From NCBI GenBank assembly GCA_900469965.1, contig UBZP01000001.1:248001-312000 (forward strand): 64,000 nt of DNA. The letters run 5' to 3'. Below the pieces are notes generated by a model, which saw only the letters and a program-made list of their open reading frames with translations, had not been told where the DNA came from and did not search any database. Shown here in pieces: positions 35,316 to 44,808 of the stretch (position 1 is its first letter; each line of letters starts with the position of its first letter). This stretch comes from Hyphomicrobiales bacterium (GTDB taxonomy: Bacteria; Pseudomonadota; Alphaproteobacteria; Rhizobiales; Rhizobiaceae). A program made the position numbers and the translations under genes.

Positions 35316-36014
35316 ATGACCGCACACACACGCTTCCAGCCCCCTTCCGAAAGGCTCCGCCCGATGGTGTTCCGTCGCATTCTTCCGCTGACGCTCGTCC
35401 TCTCCGCGGCGATGCTCGCCGGCTGCGCCTCCAAGGATGCGGTCACGACGTCATCGATCCCGGACGACTACCGCACGCGCCACCCGATCGTGCTGACCGA
35501 GGCCGAGCATACGCTGGACGTTCCCGTCGCCTCCGGCGACCGTTCGCTGACCCTTCCGATGCGCGACAACATCCGCGGCTTCGCGCAGGACTACAAGTCG
35601 AAGTCCAAGGGCACCGTGCAGATCATGCTGCCGCAGGGCTCGGCGAATGCGGGTGCCGCCGCCGCGCTGCGCAAGCAGGTGCGCGCGACGCTCGTCAACG
35701 AGGGCGTACCGAACAAGCTCATCATCGAGACGGGCTACGGCGCGGCCGGACAGGGCGACGCCGCCCCGATCCGCCTCGCCTTCGTCTCGACGACGGCCAA
35801 GACGAACACCTGCGGCCAGTGGCCGGAGGATCTGACGCTGAACACGATGGAAAACAGGCAGTACTACAATTTCGGATGCGCGACGCAGGCCAATCTCGCA
35901 GCGCAGATCGCCAACCCGATGGATCTGGTCGGGCCGCGCGGCATGACGCCGATCGATGCGGAGCGGCGGGCGACGGCGATCCAGGACTATCGCGAAAACG
36001 GAACGGACGACTGA
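35316..36014 (+). CDS. cpaD: CpaD, Flp pilus lipoprotein
   Basis: A 232-residue CpaD-family lipoprotein. The lipobox LAGC puts the acylated cysteine near residue 37. The family segment HPIVLTEAEHTLDVPV follows, and a C-terminal CGQWPEDL and NFGCATQANLAAQI pattern is typical. CpaD helps target or stabilise the CpaC secretin. It starts 13 bp after cpaC. Confidence 0.93.
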   Translation: MTAHTRFQPPSERLRPMVFRRILPLTLVLSAAMLAGCASKDAVTTSSIPDDYRTRHPIVLTEAEHTLDVPVASGDRSLTLPMRDNIRGFAQDYKSKSKGTVQIMLPQGSANAGAAAALRKQVRATLVNEGVPNKLIIETGYGAAGQGDAAPIRLAFVSTTAKTNTCGQWPEDLTLNTMENRQYYNFGCATQANLAAQIANPMDLVGPRGMTPIDAERRATAIQDYRENGTDD

Positions 36015-36057
36015 CGGAGCGGCGCACGGCTGACCAGACAGTAACGGGGCATCAACG

Positions 36058-37347
36058 ATGACGAGCATCCAGTACGGAATAGAGGCGAGACAACCCTCCG
36101 ACGCCTACCTCGACGAAGGTACGGCCACCGGCGAGCTCGACCATGTGCGCCCGCTTCCGCGCATCTCCATCCACGCCTTCTGCGAAAGCGACGGCATGCT
36201 GCAGACGATGGAGCGCTGCGCCAGCGACCGGCGGATGTCGAAGGTCAGCCTGCGGATCAACAGCGGCACGATCCAGACCGCGGTGAACATGTTCACCACC
36301 GCCCCGACCCCGAACCTGATCATCCTCGAGAGCTCCACCGAGCCTTCGGCGATCCTGCAGGAGCTGGCGCCGCTGGCCGAGGTCTGCGACCCGAGCACCA
36401 AGGTCGTCATCGTCGGCCACTACAACGACATCTCGCTCTATCGCGAACTGATCCGCAACGGCATTTCCGAATATCTGGTCGCTCCCGTCGCCATGGCGGA
36501 GGTGCTGAACGCCGTCTCGGCGATCTTCGTCGACCCCGAGGCCGAACCGCTGGGACGCACCATCGCCTTCGTCGGCGCCAAGGGCGGCGTCGGCTCGTCC
36601 ACCATCGCCCACAACTGCGCCTGGGACATCTCGAACCTGTTTTCCACCGAGGTGGTGCTCGCCGACCTCGACCTGCCCTTCGGCACCGCCAACATCAATT
36701 TCGACCAGGACCCGGCCCAGGGCATGGCCGAGGCGGTCTATACGCCGGAGCGGCTGGACGAGGTGTTCCTCGACCGCCTGCTGGCGAAATGCTCCGATCA
36801 CCTGTCACTGCTGGCCGCACCGTCGACGCTCGACCGGGCCTACGAACTGGAGCGCGGCTCCTTCCAGCCGATGATGGAGGTGCTGCAGAGAAGCGCACCG
36901 GTGAACGTGCTCGACGTTCCGCATGCCTGGTCGGAATGGACGCGCGCCCTGCTTGCGGAGGTCGACGAGGTGGTCGTCACCGCCGTTCCGGACCTGGCGA
37001 ACCTGCGCAACGCGAAGAACATCTTCGACGCCTTGAAGAAGCTCAGGCCGAACGACCGCACGCCGCATCTGATCCTCAACCAGGTCGGCATGCCGAAGCG
37101 CCCGGAGATCGCGCCGAACGACTTCTGCGATCCGCTGGAAACTCAGCCGATCGCCATCATCCCCTTCGACGCGCAGCTCTTCGGCGCCGCTGCCAACAGC
37201 GGGCGGATGATCGCCGAGATGGACAGGAAATCACCGGCTGCGGAGACCTTCTCCCAGATCGCGCACGTCGTCACCGGGCGCGCCACGGTCAAGAAACCCA
37301 AGAAGGGCGGACTCGGCAAGGTGCTGGGAATGCTCGGCCGCAAATGA
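36058..37347 (+). CDS. cpaE: CpaE/TadZ, pilus localisation ATPase-like protein
   Basis: A 429-residue protein with an atypical N-terminal receiver-like domain (about 35-160) and a ParA/MinD-like domain. The P-loop is GAKGGVGSST (173-182), in which the usual second lysine is replaced by S, as in other CpaE/TadZ proteins. TadZ proteins place the pilus machine at the cell pole. cpaF follows after 38 bp. The gene is full length. Confidence 0.93.
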   Translation: MTSIQYGIEARQPSDAYLDEGTATGELDHVRPLPRISIHAFCESDGMLQTMERCASDRRMSKVSLRINSGTIQTAVNMFTTAPTPNLIILESSTEPSAILQELAPLAEVCDPSTKVVIVGHYNDISLYRELIRNGISEYLVAPVAMAEVLNAVSAIFVDPEAEPLGRTIAFVGAKGGVGSSTIAHNCAWDISNLFSTEVVLADLDLPFGTANINFDQDPAQGMAEAVYTPERLDEVFLDRLLAKCSDHLSLLAAPSTLDRAYELERGSFQPMMEVLQRSAPVNVLDVPHAWSEWTRALLAEVDEVVVTAVPDLANLRNAKNIFDALKKLRPNDRTPHLILNQVGMPKRPEIAPNDFCDPLETQPIAIIPFDAQLFGAAANSGRMIAEMDRKSPAAETFSQIAHVVTGRATVKKPKKGGLGKVLGMLGRK

Positions 37348-37385
37348 CACCCGGCAAGGCCCGGCACAGGACTGGATGAAACGGC

Positions 37386-38864
37386 ATGTTCGGTAGACGC
37401 GGAAACGAAGGCTTTGGAAAGAGTGGCGGCCCCGCCGGCCATCCGCCGCAGGCCGCCCCGACCCCGGCTCCGGTCGAGCGCGCGGCGGCGCCGGTGGCTG
37501 CCGAGCCGGTGCGGGAAGCCGCGGTCGCTTCGGCACCTCCGCCCCACCAGCCCTCGCCGATCGCGCGCAAGAAGATGCCGCGCACGGAGGACTACTACGA
37601 TACCAAGTCGCAGGTGTTCTCGGCGCTGATCGACACGATCGACCTGTCGCAGCTCGCCAAGCTCGATACGGAGAGCGCGCGCGAGGAAATCCGCGACATC
37701 GTCAACGACATCATCACCATCAAGAACTTCGCGATGTCGATCTCCGAGCAGGAGGAACTGCTCGACGACATCTGCAACGACGTGCTCGGCTACGGCCCGC
37801 TCGAGCCGCTGCTCGCCCGCGACGACATCGCCGACATCATGGTCAACGGCGCGGGGCGGACCTATATCGAAGTGGGCGGCAAGGTGCAGGAATCGGAGAT
37901 CCGCTTCCGCGACAACGCGCAGCTCCTGTCGATCTGCCAGCGCATCGTCAGCCAGGTCGGCCGCCGCGTCGACGAATCGAGCCCGATCTGCGACGCGCGC
38001 CTTCCCGACGGCTCGCGCGTCAACGTCATCGCCCCGCCGCTGGCGATCGACGGCACGGCGCTCACCATCCGCAAGTTCAAGAAGGACAAGCTGACCCTCG
38101 ACCAGCTCGTGAAGTTCGGCTCGATCACGCCGGAGGGCTCCACGCTTCTGCAGATCATCGGCCGGGTCCGCTGCAATCTCGTCATTTCCGGCGGTACCGG
38201 CTCGGGCAAGACGACGCTCCTGAACTGCATGACCCGCTACATCGATGCCGACGAGCGCGTGATCACCTGCGAGGACTCGGCGGAACTGCAGCTGCAGCAG
38301 CCGCATGTGGTGCGCCTCGAAACCCGCCCCCCGAACATCGAGGGCGAGGGCGAGATCACCATGCGCGACCTGATCAAGAACTGCCTGCGCATGCGTCCGG
38401 AGCGGATCATCGTCGGCGAAGTGCGCGGACCGGAGGTGTTCGACCTGCTGCAGGCGATGAACACCGGTCACGACGGCTCGATGGGCACGATCCACGCCAA
38501 CTCGCCGCGCGAATGCTTAAGCCGCATGGAATCGATGATCGCGATGGGCGGCTACACGCTGCCGGCCAAGACGGTGCGCGAGATCATCGCCGGCTCGATC
38601 GACGTGATCATCCAGGCCTCGCGCCTGCGCGACGGCTCGCGCCGCATCACCCACATCACCGAGGTGGTCGGCATGGAGGGCGACGTCATCGTCACCCAGG
38701 ACCTGATGCGCTTCGAGATGGAGGGCGAGGACGCCAACGGCCGCATCATCGGCCGGCATGTCGGCACCGGCATCGGCAAGCCCAACTTCTGGGACCGCGC
38801 ACGTTACTTCAACGAGGAGCGACGCCTCGCCTCGACGCTCGACATGATGGAAAAAGTGGCATAG
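37386..38864 (+). CDS. cpaF: CpaF/TadA, Flp pilus secretion ATPase
   Basis: A 492-residue type II/IV secretion ATPase. A proline/alanine-rich N-terminal region (about 15-65) precedes the conserved domain; Walker A GGTGSGKT is at 269-276, followed by [11 protein letters not shown], the Asp-box region and the Walker B-like [13 protein letters not shown]. It powers pilus assembly on the inner face of the membrane. tadB follows after 13 bp. Confidence 0.96.
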   Translation: MFGRRGNEGFGKSGGPAGHPPQAAPTPAPVERAAAPVAAEPVREAAVASAPPPHQPSPIARKKMPRTEDYYDTKSQVFSALIDTIDLSQLAKLDTESAREEIRDIVNDIITIKNFAMSISEQEELLDDICNDVLGYGPLEPLLARDDIADIMVNGAGRTYIEVGGKVQESEIRFRDNAQLLSICQRIVSQVGRRVDESSPICDARLPDGSRVNVIAPPLAIDGTALTIRKFKKDKLTLDQLVKFGSITPEGSTLLQIIGRVRCNLVISGGTGSGKTTLLNCMTRYIDADERVITCEDSAELQLQQPHVVRLETRPPNIEGEGEITMRDLIKNCLRMRPERIIVGEVRGPEVFDLLQAMNTGHDGSMGTIHANSPRECLSRMESMIAMGGYTLPAKTVREIIAGSIDVIIQASRLRDGSRRITHITEVVGMEGDVIVTQDLMRFEMEGEDANGRIIGRHVGTGIGKPNFWDRARYFNEERRLASTLDMMEKVA

Positions 38865-38877
38865 CCGCGGGGGACCG

Positions 38878-39888
38878 ATGTTCGGACTGGATCTCACCAT
38901 CGTAGCGATCATCGCGCTCGCGGCCGTGGCCGCCGGCGCGCTCGGCTACGGCCTGCTGTTCTCCCGCATCGAGACCGAGAAAAAGGCCGAAAGCCGCGTC
39001 AATAAGGTGAAATCCGCCGAGACCGACCAGAACAAGGTCAAGGCAGCGCGCGAGCGCATGCAGGAGATGTCGAAGCGGCGCAAATCCGTCCAGGATTCGC
39101 TGAAGGATCTGGAGAAAAAGCAGCAGGAGCGCAGCAAGAAGGCGGCGCCTACCCTGAAGTCGAAGCTGTCGCAGGCCGGCCTGTCGCTGAGCCCGACGCA
39201 GTTCACCCTGATCGGCATCGGCTTCGGCCTGTTCATGGCGGCCGCCGCCTTCGTCGCCGGCGCGCCTGCCGTCGTCGCCGGCGGGCTTCTCTTCATCGCC
39301 GGCGTCGGTGTCCCCCGCTGGGTGCTGAACTTCATGGTCAAGCGGCGGATGAACAAGTTTCTGGAAGAATTTCCGAACTCGCTCGACGTGATGGTGCGCT
39401 CGATCAAGTCCGGCCTGCCGCTGACGGACGCATTGCGCCTGATCGCGGCCGAGGGCCAGGAACCGGTCCGGTCCGAGTTCCGCCGCGTCGTCGAATCCCA
39501 GCAGATGGGCCTCAGCGTTCCGGACGCCTGCGCCCGCATGTTCACCTACATTCCCCTGCAGGAGGTGAACTTCTTCTCGATCGTGATCGCGATCCAGAGC
39601 CAGGCCGGCGGCAATCTCTCCGAAGCTCTCGGCAACCTGTCGCGCGTCTTGCGCGAGCGGCGCAAGATGCGGGCGAAGGTCGATGCGCTGTCGATGGAGG
39701 CCAAGGCGTCCGCGGTCATCATCGGCGCGCTGCCGCTGATCGTGATGCTGCTCGTCTACCTGACGACGCCCGACTACATCAAGGTCATCTTCATCGATCC
39801 GCGCGGCCATCTCATCCTCGGCGCTTCCGCCGTCTGGATGACGATCGGCATCCTGATGATGCGCAAGATGATCAACTTCGACATCTGA
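38878..39888 (+). CDS. tadB: TadB, Flp pilus inner-membrane platform protein
   Basis: A 336-residue GspF/T2SSF-domain protein. An N-terminal helix (about 5-25) is followed by a highly charged coiled-coil segment (about 33-85, with KAARERMQEMSKRRK), two helices, the T2SSF domain (about 170-295, NSLDVMVRSIKSGLPL) and a final helix pair. With TadC it forms the membrane platform driven by CpaF. tadC follows after 16 bp. Confidence 0.95.
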   Translation: MFGLDLTIVAIIALAAVAAGALGYGLLFSRIETEKKAESRVNKVKSAETDQNKVKAARERMQEMSKRRKSVQDSLKDLEKKQQERSKKAAPTLKSKLSQAGLSLSPTQFTLIGIGFGLFMAAAAFVAGAPAVVAGGLLFIAGVGVPRWVLNFMVKRRMNKFLEEFPNSLDVMVRSIKSGLPLTDALRLIAAEGQEPVRSEFRRVVESQQMGLSVPDACARMFTYIPLQEVNFFSIVIAIQSQAGGNLSEALGNLSRVLRERRKMRAKVDALSMEAKASAVIIGALPLIVMLLVYLTTPDYIKVIFIDPRGHLILGASAVWMTIGILMMRKMINFDI

Positions 39889-39904
39889 GGAAGGAATTGG
39901 CGCG

Positions 39905-40888
39905 ATGAAGGAACTGGCGGCGACCCTCACCAATCCCGACATCCTGCTGCCGGTGTTCGTGGTCATCGCGGTGCTGGCGACCTTCTACACGCTGGCGGCG
40001 CCCTATTTCGAGCGCGGCGACCTCGACAAGCGCATGAAGTCGGTGGCACTCGAGCGCGACCAGATCCGCGCGCGGGAACGGGCCCGGCTGAACGCCGAGG
40101 GGCCGCAGGGACGCGGCTCGCTGCGCTCGCAGCAGAACAGCTCGGTCCGCCAGGTGGTCGAGCGGCTGAACCTGAGGGAGGCGCTGGTCGACAGCGGCAC
40201 GATCAACCGGCTGCGCCAGGCAGGCTATCGGTCGCAGAACGCGCTGAACATCTTCCTCTTCGCCCGCTTCGTCCTGCCCTTCGTGTTCTTCGCCGTCGGC
40301 GCCTTCTACATCTTCTATCTCGGGCATCTGGGGGACAAGCCGCTCGCCATCCGCATCCTGGCGGCGATCGGCGCCGCCTATCTCGGCTTCTATGCTCCGA
40401 ACATCTTCATCTCCAACCGTGTCTCCAAGCGGCAGCTGTCGATCAAGCGCGCCTGGCCGGACGCCCTCGACCTGCTGCTGATCTGCGTGGAATCGGGCGT
40501 GTCGATGGAGGTGGCGCTGCGCCGCGTGGCCGACGAAATCGCCGCGGCCTCGTCCGAGCTTGCCGAGGAACTGGTGCTGACGACCGCGGAGCTCTCCTTC
40601 CTGCAGGACCGGCGCGTCGCCTATGAGAACCTCGGCACCCGCACGGGCCTCGACATCGTCAAGGCGGTGATGCAGGCGCTGATCCAGGCCGAGCGCTACG
40701 GCACACCGATCGCCCAGGCGCTGCGCGTGCTGGCGCAGGAAAGCCGCGACCAGCGCATGAACGAGGCAGAGAAGAAGGCGGCGGCCCTGCCGCCGAAGCT
40801 CACCGTGCCGATGATCGTGTTCTTCCTGCCGGTGCTGATCGCCGTCATTCTCGGCCCCGCCGGAATCCAGGTGGCGGATACGTTCTAA
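39905..40888 (+). CDS. tadC: TadC, Flp pilus inner-membrane platform protein
   Basis: A 327-residue GspF/T2SSF-domain protein, partner of TadB. N-terminal helix about 13-37; two central helices about 117-160; T2SSF domain with AWPDALDLLLICVESGVSM near 181-200; and a C-terminal helix IVFFLPVLIAVILGP. It is the last plus-strand gene of the cpa cluster. A 215-bp gap with no gene separates it from the convergent tadD. Confidence 0.95.
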   Translation: MKELAATLTNPDILLPVFVVIAVLATFYTLAAPYFERGDLDKRMKSVALERDQIRARERARLNAEGPQGRGSLRSQQNSSVRQVVERLNLREALVDSGTINRLRQAGYRSQNALNIFLFARFVLPFVFFAVGAFYIFYLGHLGDKPLAIRILAAIGAAYLGFYAPNIFISNRVSKRQLSIKRAWPDALDLLLICVESGVSMEVALRRVADEIAAASSELAEELVLTTAELSFLQDRRVAYENLGTRTGLDIVKAVMQALIQAERYGTPIAQALRVLAQESRDQRMNEAEKKAAALPPKLTVPMIVFFLPVLIAVILGPAGIQVADTF

Positions 40889-41103
40889 GCAGCCGCCCGA
40901 GGGTCGGGTGCGCTGCCCGTAAAAGCGGCGGCGGCTGAACATGCAGCCACGCCCGCCCCCGCACGACGCCAATTCCGGACAAGCCGCGCTGGTTTCCCGC
41001 CGCAACGGTCAACGATCATTGGCAAGGCAACGCACTGGTGCGCGCGGCCGGGCGCCAACGCCCGGTCCGCAGCGCACATCTGCAGCAACGGCCGATTGTG
41101 CAA

Positions 41104-41922
41104 TCAGTTGGTGTTGTTGTCGTCGTTCTGGGCGAGCTGCTTCCAGGCGTTCTGCTGCGAAAGCATGCCGCGGAGATAGGCGACGTTCGCCTCCGCCTGT
41201 TCGGCGCTGAGCTCCTGCCGTGCGATCTGCTGCGCCTCGTCGAAGCGGCCCTGCAGGCCGATCGCGAGCGCCAGGTTCTGCCGGACGCTGGAATCCGCGC
41301 CGGGCTGCTGCGCGGCGGAGCGCAGGTAGGTTTCGGCGGTCTTCAGGTCGCGCACGAGAAGATAGGACATGCCGAGGTTGGACAGCACCGAGGGTTCGTT
41401 CGGCTTCAGGTCGAGCGCCTCGCGATAGCGGCTGCGGGCCTCGGGCGCACGGCCGAGCTGGTCCAGGATCGCGCCCTCGGCGGACTTCAGCCGCCAGTCG
41501 GGACGATCCGGCGTCTGCGCCCGCTGGATCGTGCCGAGCGCCTGCTCGAGCTGGCCGGCGGCGGCCTGCGATTTTCCGTAGGCCGCAAGCACCTCGCGAT
41601 CGGTCGGGTGGAAGATCGCCACCTGCTGCATGACGGCAAGCGCCTGGTCGTTGCGGCCGGTCATGCGCAGGAGGTTCGCATAGTTGAGACCGGCCTGGCG
41701 ATCCTTGGGGTTCTTTTCGTAGGCCTTTCCGACGCTTTCGGCCGCCCTCGCCAGTTCGCCGGCATTCATCTCGGTCACCGGCTTCGACATCTTCGGGATG
41801 GAGCCGGTCGTCTCCCGGCTGGGTCCGGTCTGACATCCCGCGAGCGTCGCCGCCAGGAGGGCGGTCGCCGTCGTCAGGGCAAGTTTTCGGCCAAGCGATC
41901 GTGAATGTGCGGAGCCAGGCAT
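41104..41922 (-). CDS. tadD: TadD-like TPR lipoprotein of the pilus cluster
   Basis: A 272-residue lipoprotein: signal peptide with lipobox LAGC (cysteine near residue 30), then about four or five tetratricopeptide repeats (for example AGLNYANLLRMTGRNDQALA, and PSVLSNLGMSYLLVRDLKTA). TadD proteins assist Flp pilus assembly, probably as a pilotin-like factor for the secretin. It ends in NDDNNTN. It is transcribed against tadC, unlike the collinear order in many tad loci. Confidence 0.88.
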   Translation of the reverse strand: MPGSAHSRSLGRKLALTTATALLAATLAGCQTGPSRETTGSIPKMSKPVTEMNAGELARAAESVGKAYEKNPKDRQAGLNYANLLRMTGRNDQALAVMQQVAIFHPTDREVLAAYGKSQAAAGQLEQALGTIQRAQTPDRPDWRLKSAEGAILDQLGRAPEARSRYREALDLKPNEPSVLSNLGMSYLLVRDLKTAETYLRSAAQQPGADSSVRQNLALAIGLQGRFDEAQQIARQELSAEQAEANVAYLRGMLSQQNAWKQLAQNDDNNTN

Positions 41923-42055
41923 GTGCGTTCCCCAGAATGTCTCCTGCGGCGCCCCTTCGAAGAATCACGCCGCAATCCTCACTCCAGCAATATTCTGTTA
42001 ACCCTAACGGAGTGTTAATTCGCCGATTCCCGGACCGTACCGCAAAGGCTCTGCC

Positions 42056-43447
42056 ATGGCTCCCTACCAGTTCATCGACCGCCCGTCCCCCTTCAACAGC
42101 CGCGGCGGAAAGACGCTTCCGATCTTCGCCATCACCCCGGCGCATATCGAGACCGGCACGATCGATCCGGTGGCGCTGGACTGGGCCCGCAAGGCGGGCT
42201 TCAAGGCCGACGTGGGTTCGCTGCTGCTCGTCCCGACGGACGACGGCCATCTGGGCGGCGCGCTGTTCGGCCTCGGCAAGACGCCCTCGGAGACACCGTT
42301 CCTGGCCGGAAAGCTGGCCCGCACGCTGCCGGCCGGCGACTGGCATGTCGAGACCGCGCCGCTGACGGCAAACCGGCTCGCGCTCGGCTACGGCCTCGGC
42401 AGCTACCGCTTCGAGCGCTATCGCGAGGCGAACAAGGACGCGCCGACGCTGATGATCCCCACCGATGCCGACGCCGCCGACATCAAGCGCCAGCTCGCCG
42501 GGGTCTTCCTCGCCCGCGACCTGATCAACACGCCGACGAACGACATGGGCCCGGATGCGCTCGAGGACGCCTTCCGCGCGCTCGCCGAGCACTACAAGGC
42601 CAAGGTCACGGTCGTCCGCGGCGACGACCTGCTGAAGGAGAACTTCCCGCTGATCCACACCGTCGGCCGCGCCTCGGCCGAGGCACCGCGCCTGCTCGAG
42701 CTGCGCTGGGGCAAGAAGGGCCACCGCAGGGTGACGCTGGTCGGCAAGGGCGTCTGCTTCGACACCGGCGGCCTCGACATCAAGCCTGCCGCCTCCATGC
42801 TCCTGATGAAGAAGGACATGGGCGGGGCGGCGAACGTCATGGGGCTCGCCCTGATGATCATGGATGCCAAGCTGAAGATCGACCTGCGGGTGCTCCTGCC
42901 GGTGGTCGAGAACTCGATTTCCGCCAATGCCTTCAGGCCCGGCGACATCTATCGCAGCCGCAAGGGCCTGACCGTGCAGATCGACAACACCGATGCCGAA
43001 GGCCGGCTGATCCTGGCCGATGCGCTTGCGCTCGCCGACGAGGAGGAGCCGGAGCTGCTGATCGACATGGCGACGCTGACCGGGGCCGCGCGTGTGGCGC
43101 TCGGACCCGACCTGCCGCCGTTCTTCACCGACGACGACGACCTTGCGCGCGAGTTGAGGGACGCCAGCCTCTCGGTCGACGACCCGCTCTGGCGGATGCC
43201 GCTCTACATGGGCTACGACAAGGACATCTCCGCCCGGATCGCCGACATCACGAATGCACCCGCCGGCGGCATGGCCGGCGCGATCACGGCCGCGCTCTTC
43301 CTCAAGCGCTTCGTGACGCGGACGAAGAGCTGGGCGCATTTCGACATCTACGGCTGGGCCCCCACCGAGCGGCCGCATTCGCCGATCGGCGGCGAAGCCC
43401 AGGCGATCCGGGCGCTCTACCATCACCTGCGGTCGCTGGCGGGATAG
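42056..43447 (+). CDS. Leucyl aminopeptidase family protein (M17)
   Basis: A 463-residue M17 metallopeptidase. The metal-binding and catalytic motifs are GKGVCFDTGGLDIKPA with K, MKKDMGGAANVMG, and NTDAEGRLILADAL. The N-terminal domain is short, as in the PepB-like rhizobial group. It removes N-terminal residues from peptides in the cytoplasm, probably as a hexamer with two metals. The small marR-like gene and the NlpC/P60 gene follow on the same strand. Confidence 0.93.
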   Translation: MAPYQFIDRPSPFNSRGGKTLPIFAITPAHIETGTIDPVALDWARKAGFKADVGSLLLVPTDDGHLGGALFGLGKTPSETPFLAGKLARTLPAGDWHVETAPLTANRLALGYGLGSYRFERYREANKDAPTLMIPTDADAADIKRQLAGVFLARDLINTPTNDMGPDALEDAFRALAEHYKAKVTVVRGDDLLKENFPLIHTVGRASAEAPRLLELRWGKKGHRRVTLVGKGVCFDTGGLDIKPAASMLLMKKDMGGAANVMGLALMIMDAKLKIDLRVLLPVVENSISANAFRPGDIYRSRKGLTVQIDNTDAEGRLILADALALADEEEPELLIDMATLTGAARVALGPDLPPFFTDDDDLARELRDASLSVDDPLWRMPLYMGYDKDISARIADITNAPAGGMAGAITAALFLKRFVTRTKSWAHFDIYGWAPTERPHSPIGGEAQAIRALYHHLRSLAG

Positions 43448-43565
43448 CGGCGTCGCCGGGCGCGCTTACGAGCAAGGGGTCCGGGCGGGGCCAAATCAAG
43501 CCTATTCCCATGGCGGGAACGATCCGGTACCGTAACGACGTTGCGATACCCGACCGGAGACCGTC

Positions 43566-43916
43566 TTGCCCCTGGAACTCTCTGCCTCGCAGGCGCTCGG
43601 CCTATGGCATTCCGTATCGATGCAGCAGGTCAGGCTCGACGAACGCGATCTCAGCCTGCGGCAGCTGGCGATCCTCCTCGAGATCTACCTCGTGCCGCCG
43701 CCGCACACCGTCCGCGGCCTCGCCGCCAAGCTCGACGTGACGAAGCCGGTCATCACCCGGGCGCTGGATACGATGGGCGCGCTCGGACTGGTAACCCGCG
43801 AACGCGACGAGCGCGACCGGCGCAACGTCATCATCAAGCGCACCATCGACGGTGCGATCTATCTTGAACGGCTCGGCGACCTGATCATCGGGCGCGGCCG
43901 TTCGCTGACCCAGTGA
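43566..43916 (+). CDS. MarR-type winged-helix regulator
   Basis: A 116-residue winged-helix protein. The recognition region is HTVRGLAAKLDVTKPVITRALDT split by the helix-turn-helix, followed by a wing ERDERDRRNVIIKRT. It lacks the long dimerisation helices of full MarR proteins. The TTG start at 43566 is supported by GGAG 8-11 bp upstream and by the family-like N terminus. It lies 7 bp before the NlpC/P60 gene, so the two are probably co-transcribed. Confidence 0.78.
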   Translation: MPLELSASQALGLWHSVSMQQVRLDERDLSLRQLAILLEIYLVPPPHTVRGLAAKLDVTKPVITRALDTMGALGLVTRERDERDRRNVIIKRTIDGAIYLERLGDLIIGRGRSLTQ

Positions 43917-43923
43917 GACCGTC

Positions 43924-44778
43924 ATGAACGCCCTGCCCGATCGCCGTCTGAACGCCTATCGCCCCGATCTCGCCGAAGAGGCGCTGCGGGGACGCCTCGA
44001 CGCCCCGCGCTATACGGCCGGCACGCCGGCGACGGTTTCGGCGGCCGTCGTGGCGCTGCGACCCCGACCGGACGCCGGCGCCGGCATCGATACCGAACTC
44101 CTCTACGGGGAGACCCTGCGCGTGCTGGACAGGGCGGACGGCTGGGCCTGGGTCAAGGCGGATCTCGACGGCTATGTCGGATATCTGCCGGAAAGCGCCC
44201 TCCGCGAGGCCGCCCCGGATGCGACGCACGTCGTTGCTGTCCCGCGGACCTTTGCCTACAGCGGCGCGGACCTGCGCACGCCCGCCGCCTTCGCGCTCTC
44301 GCTCGGCAGCCGGCTAAACGTCATCGGCGAGACCGAAACCCGGGGCACGCGCTACCTGACGCTCGACGGCGGACAACATGTCGTGGCCGCCCATTGCGCA
44401 GCGGCTGGCCGGCCGATCGGCGACGACTACGTTTCGATCGCCGCGCGGCTTCTGGAGACGCCCTACCTGTGGGGCGGCCGGAGCGGCTTCGGCATCGACT
44501 GCTCCGGGCTGGTCCAGCTCGCGATGCTGATGACGGGCCGATCCGTGCCACGCGATTCCGACATGCAGGCGGCCGGGCTCGGAAGCCCGATCGAGCGGGC
44601 CGACCTCCGGCGCGGCGACCTGGTGTTCTGGAAAGGCCACGTGGCGATCATGGAGGACGAAGAGACGATCCTGCATGCCAACGGCAACACGATGAACGTA
44701 GCCCGGGAGGGCCTTTCGGCCGCCATCGAACGGATCGGCTGGCTGCATCAGCAACCGACCGGCTACCGCAGGCCCTGA
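43924..44778 (+). CDS. NlpC/P60 family peptidoglycan hydrolase with SH3-like domains
   Basis: A 284-residue C40 cysteine peptidase. Two SH3b-like regions (about 30-95 and 97-155) precede the NlpC/P60 domain (about 160-284). The catalytic cysteine is in IDCSGLVQ, the histidine in WKGHVAIM, and a third polar residue in LHANGNT. It would cut peptide stems containing gamma-D-Glu-diaminopimelate. No signal peptide is seen, so it may act on recycled muropeptides in the cytoplasm. Confidence 0.9.
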   Translation: MNALPDRRLNAYRPDLAEEALRGRLDAPRYTAGTPATVSAAVVALRPRPDAGAGIDTELLYGETLRVLDRADGWAWVKADLDGYVGYLPESALREAAPDATHVVAVPRTFAYSGADLRTPAAFALSLGSRLNVIGETETRGTRYLTLDGGQHVVAAHCAAAGRPIGDDYVSIAARLLETPYLWGGRSGFGIDCSGLVQLAMLMTGRSVPRDSDMQAAGLGSPIERADLRRGDLVFWKGHVAIMEDEETILHANGNTMNVAREGLSAAIERIGWLHQQPTGYRRP

Positions 44779-44808
44779 CCGGCCCGTCCTGAGCGTTCCG
44801 CGCGGCGG

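Noticed and set aside
41998-42018. Two TTAA sequences between tadD and the aminopeptidase gene as a CtrA box
   Set aside because: The spacing is 13 bp, not 7, and neither half-site is followed by the expected context.
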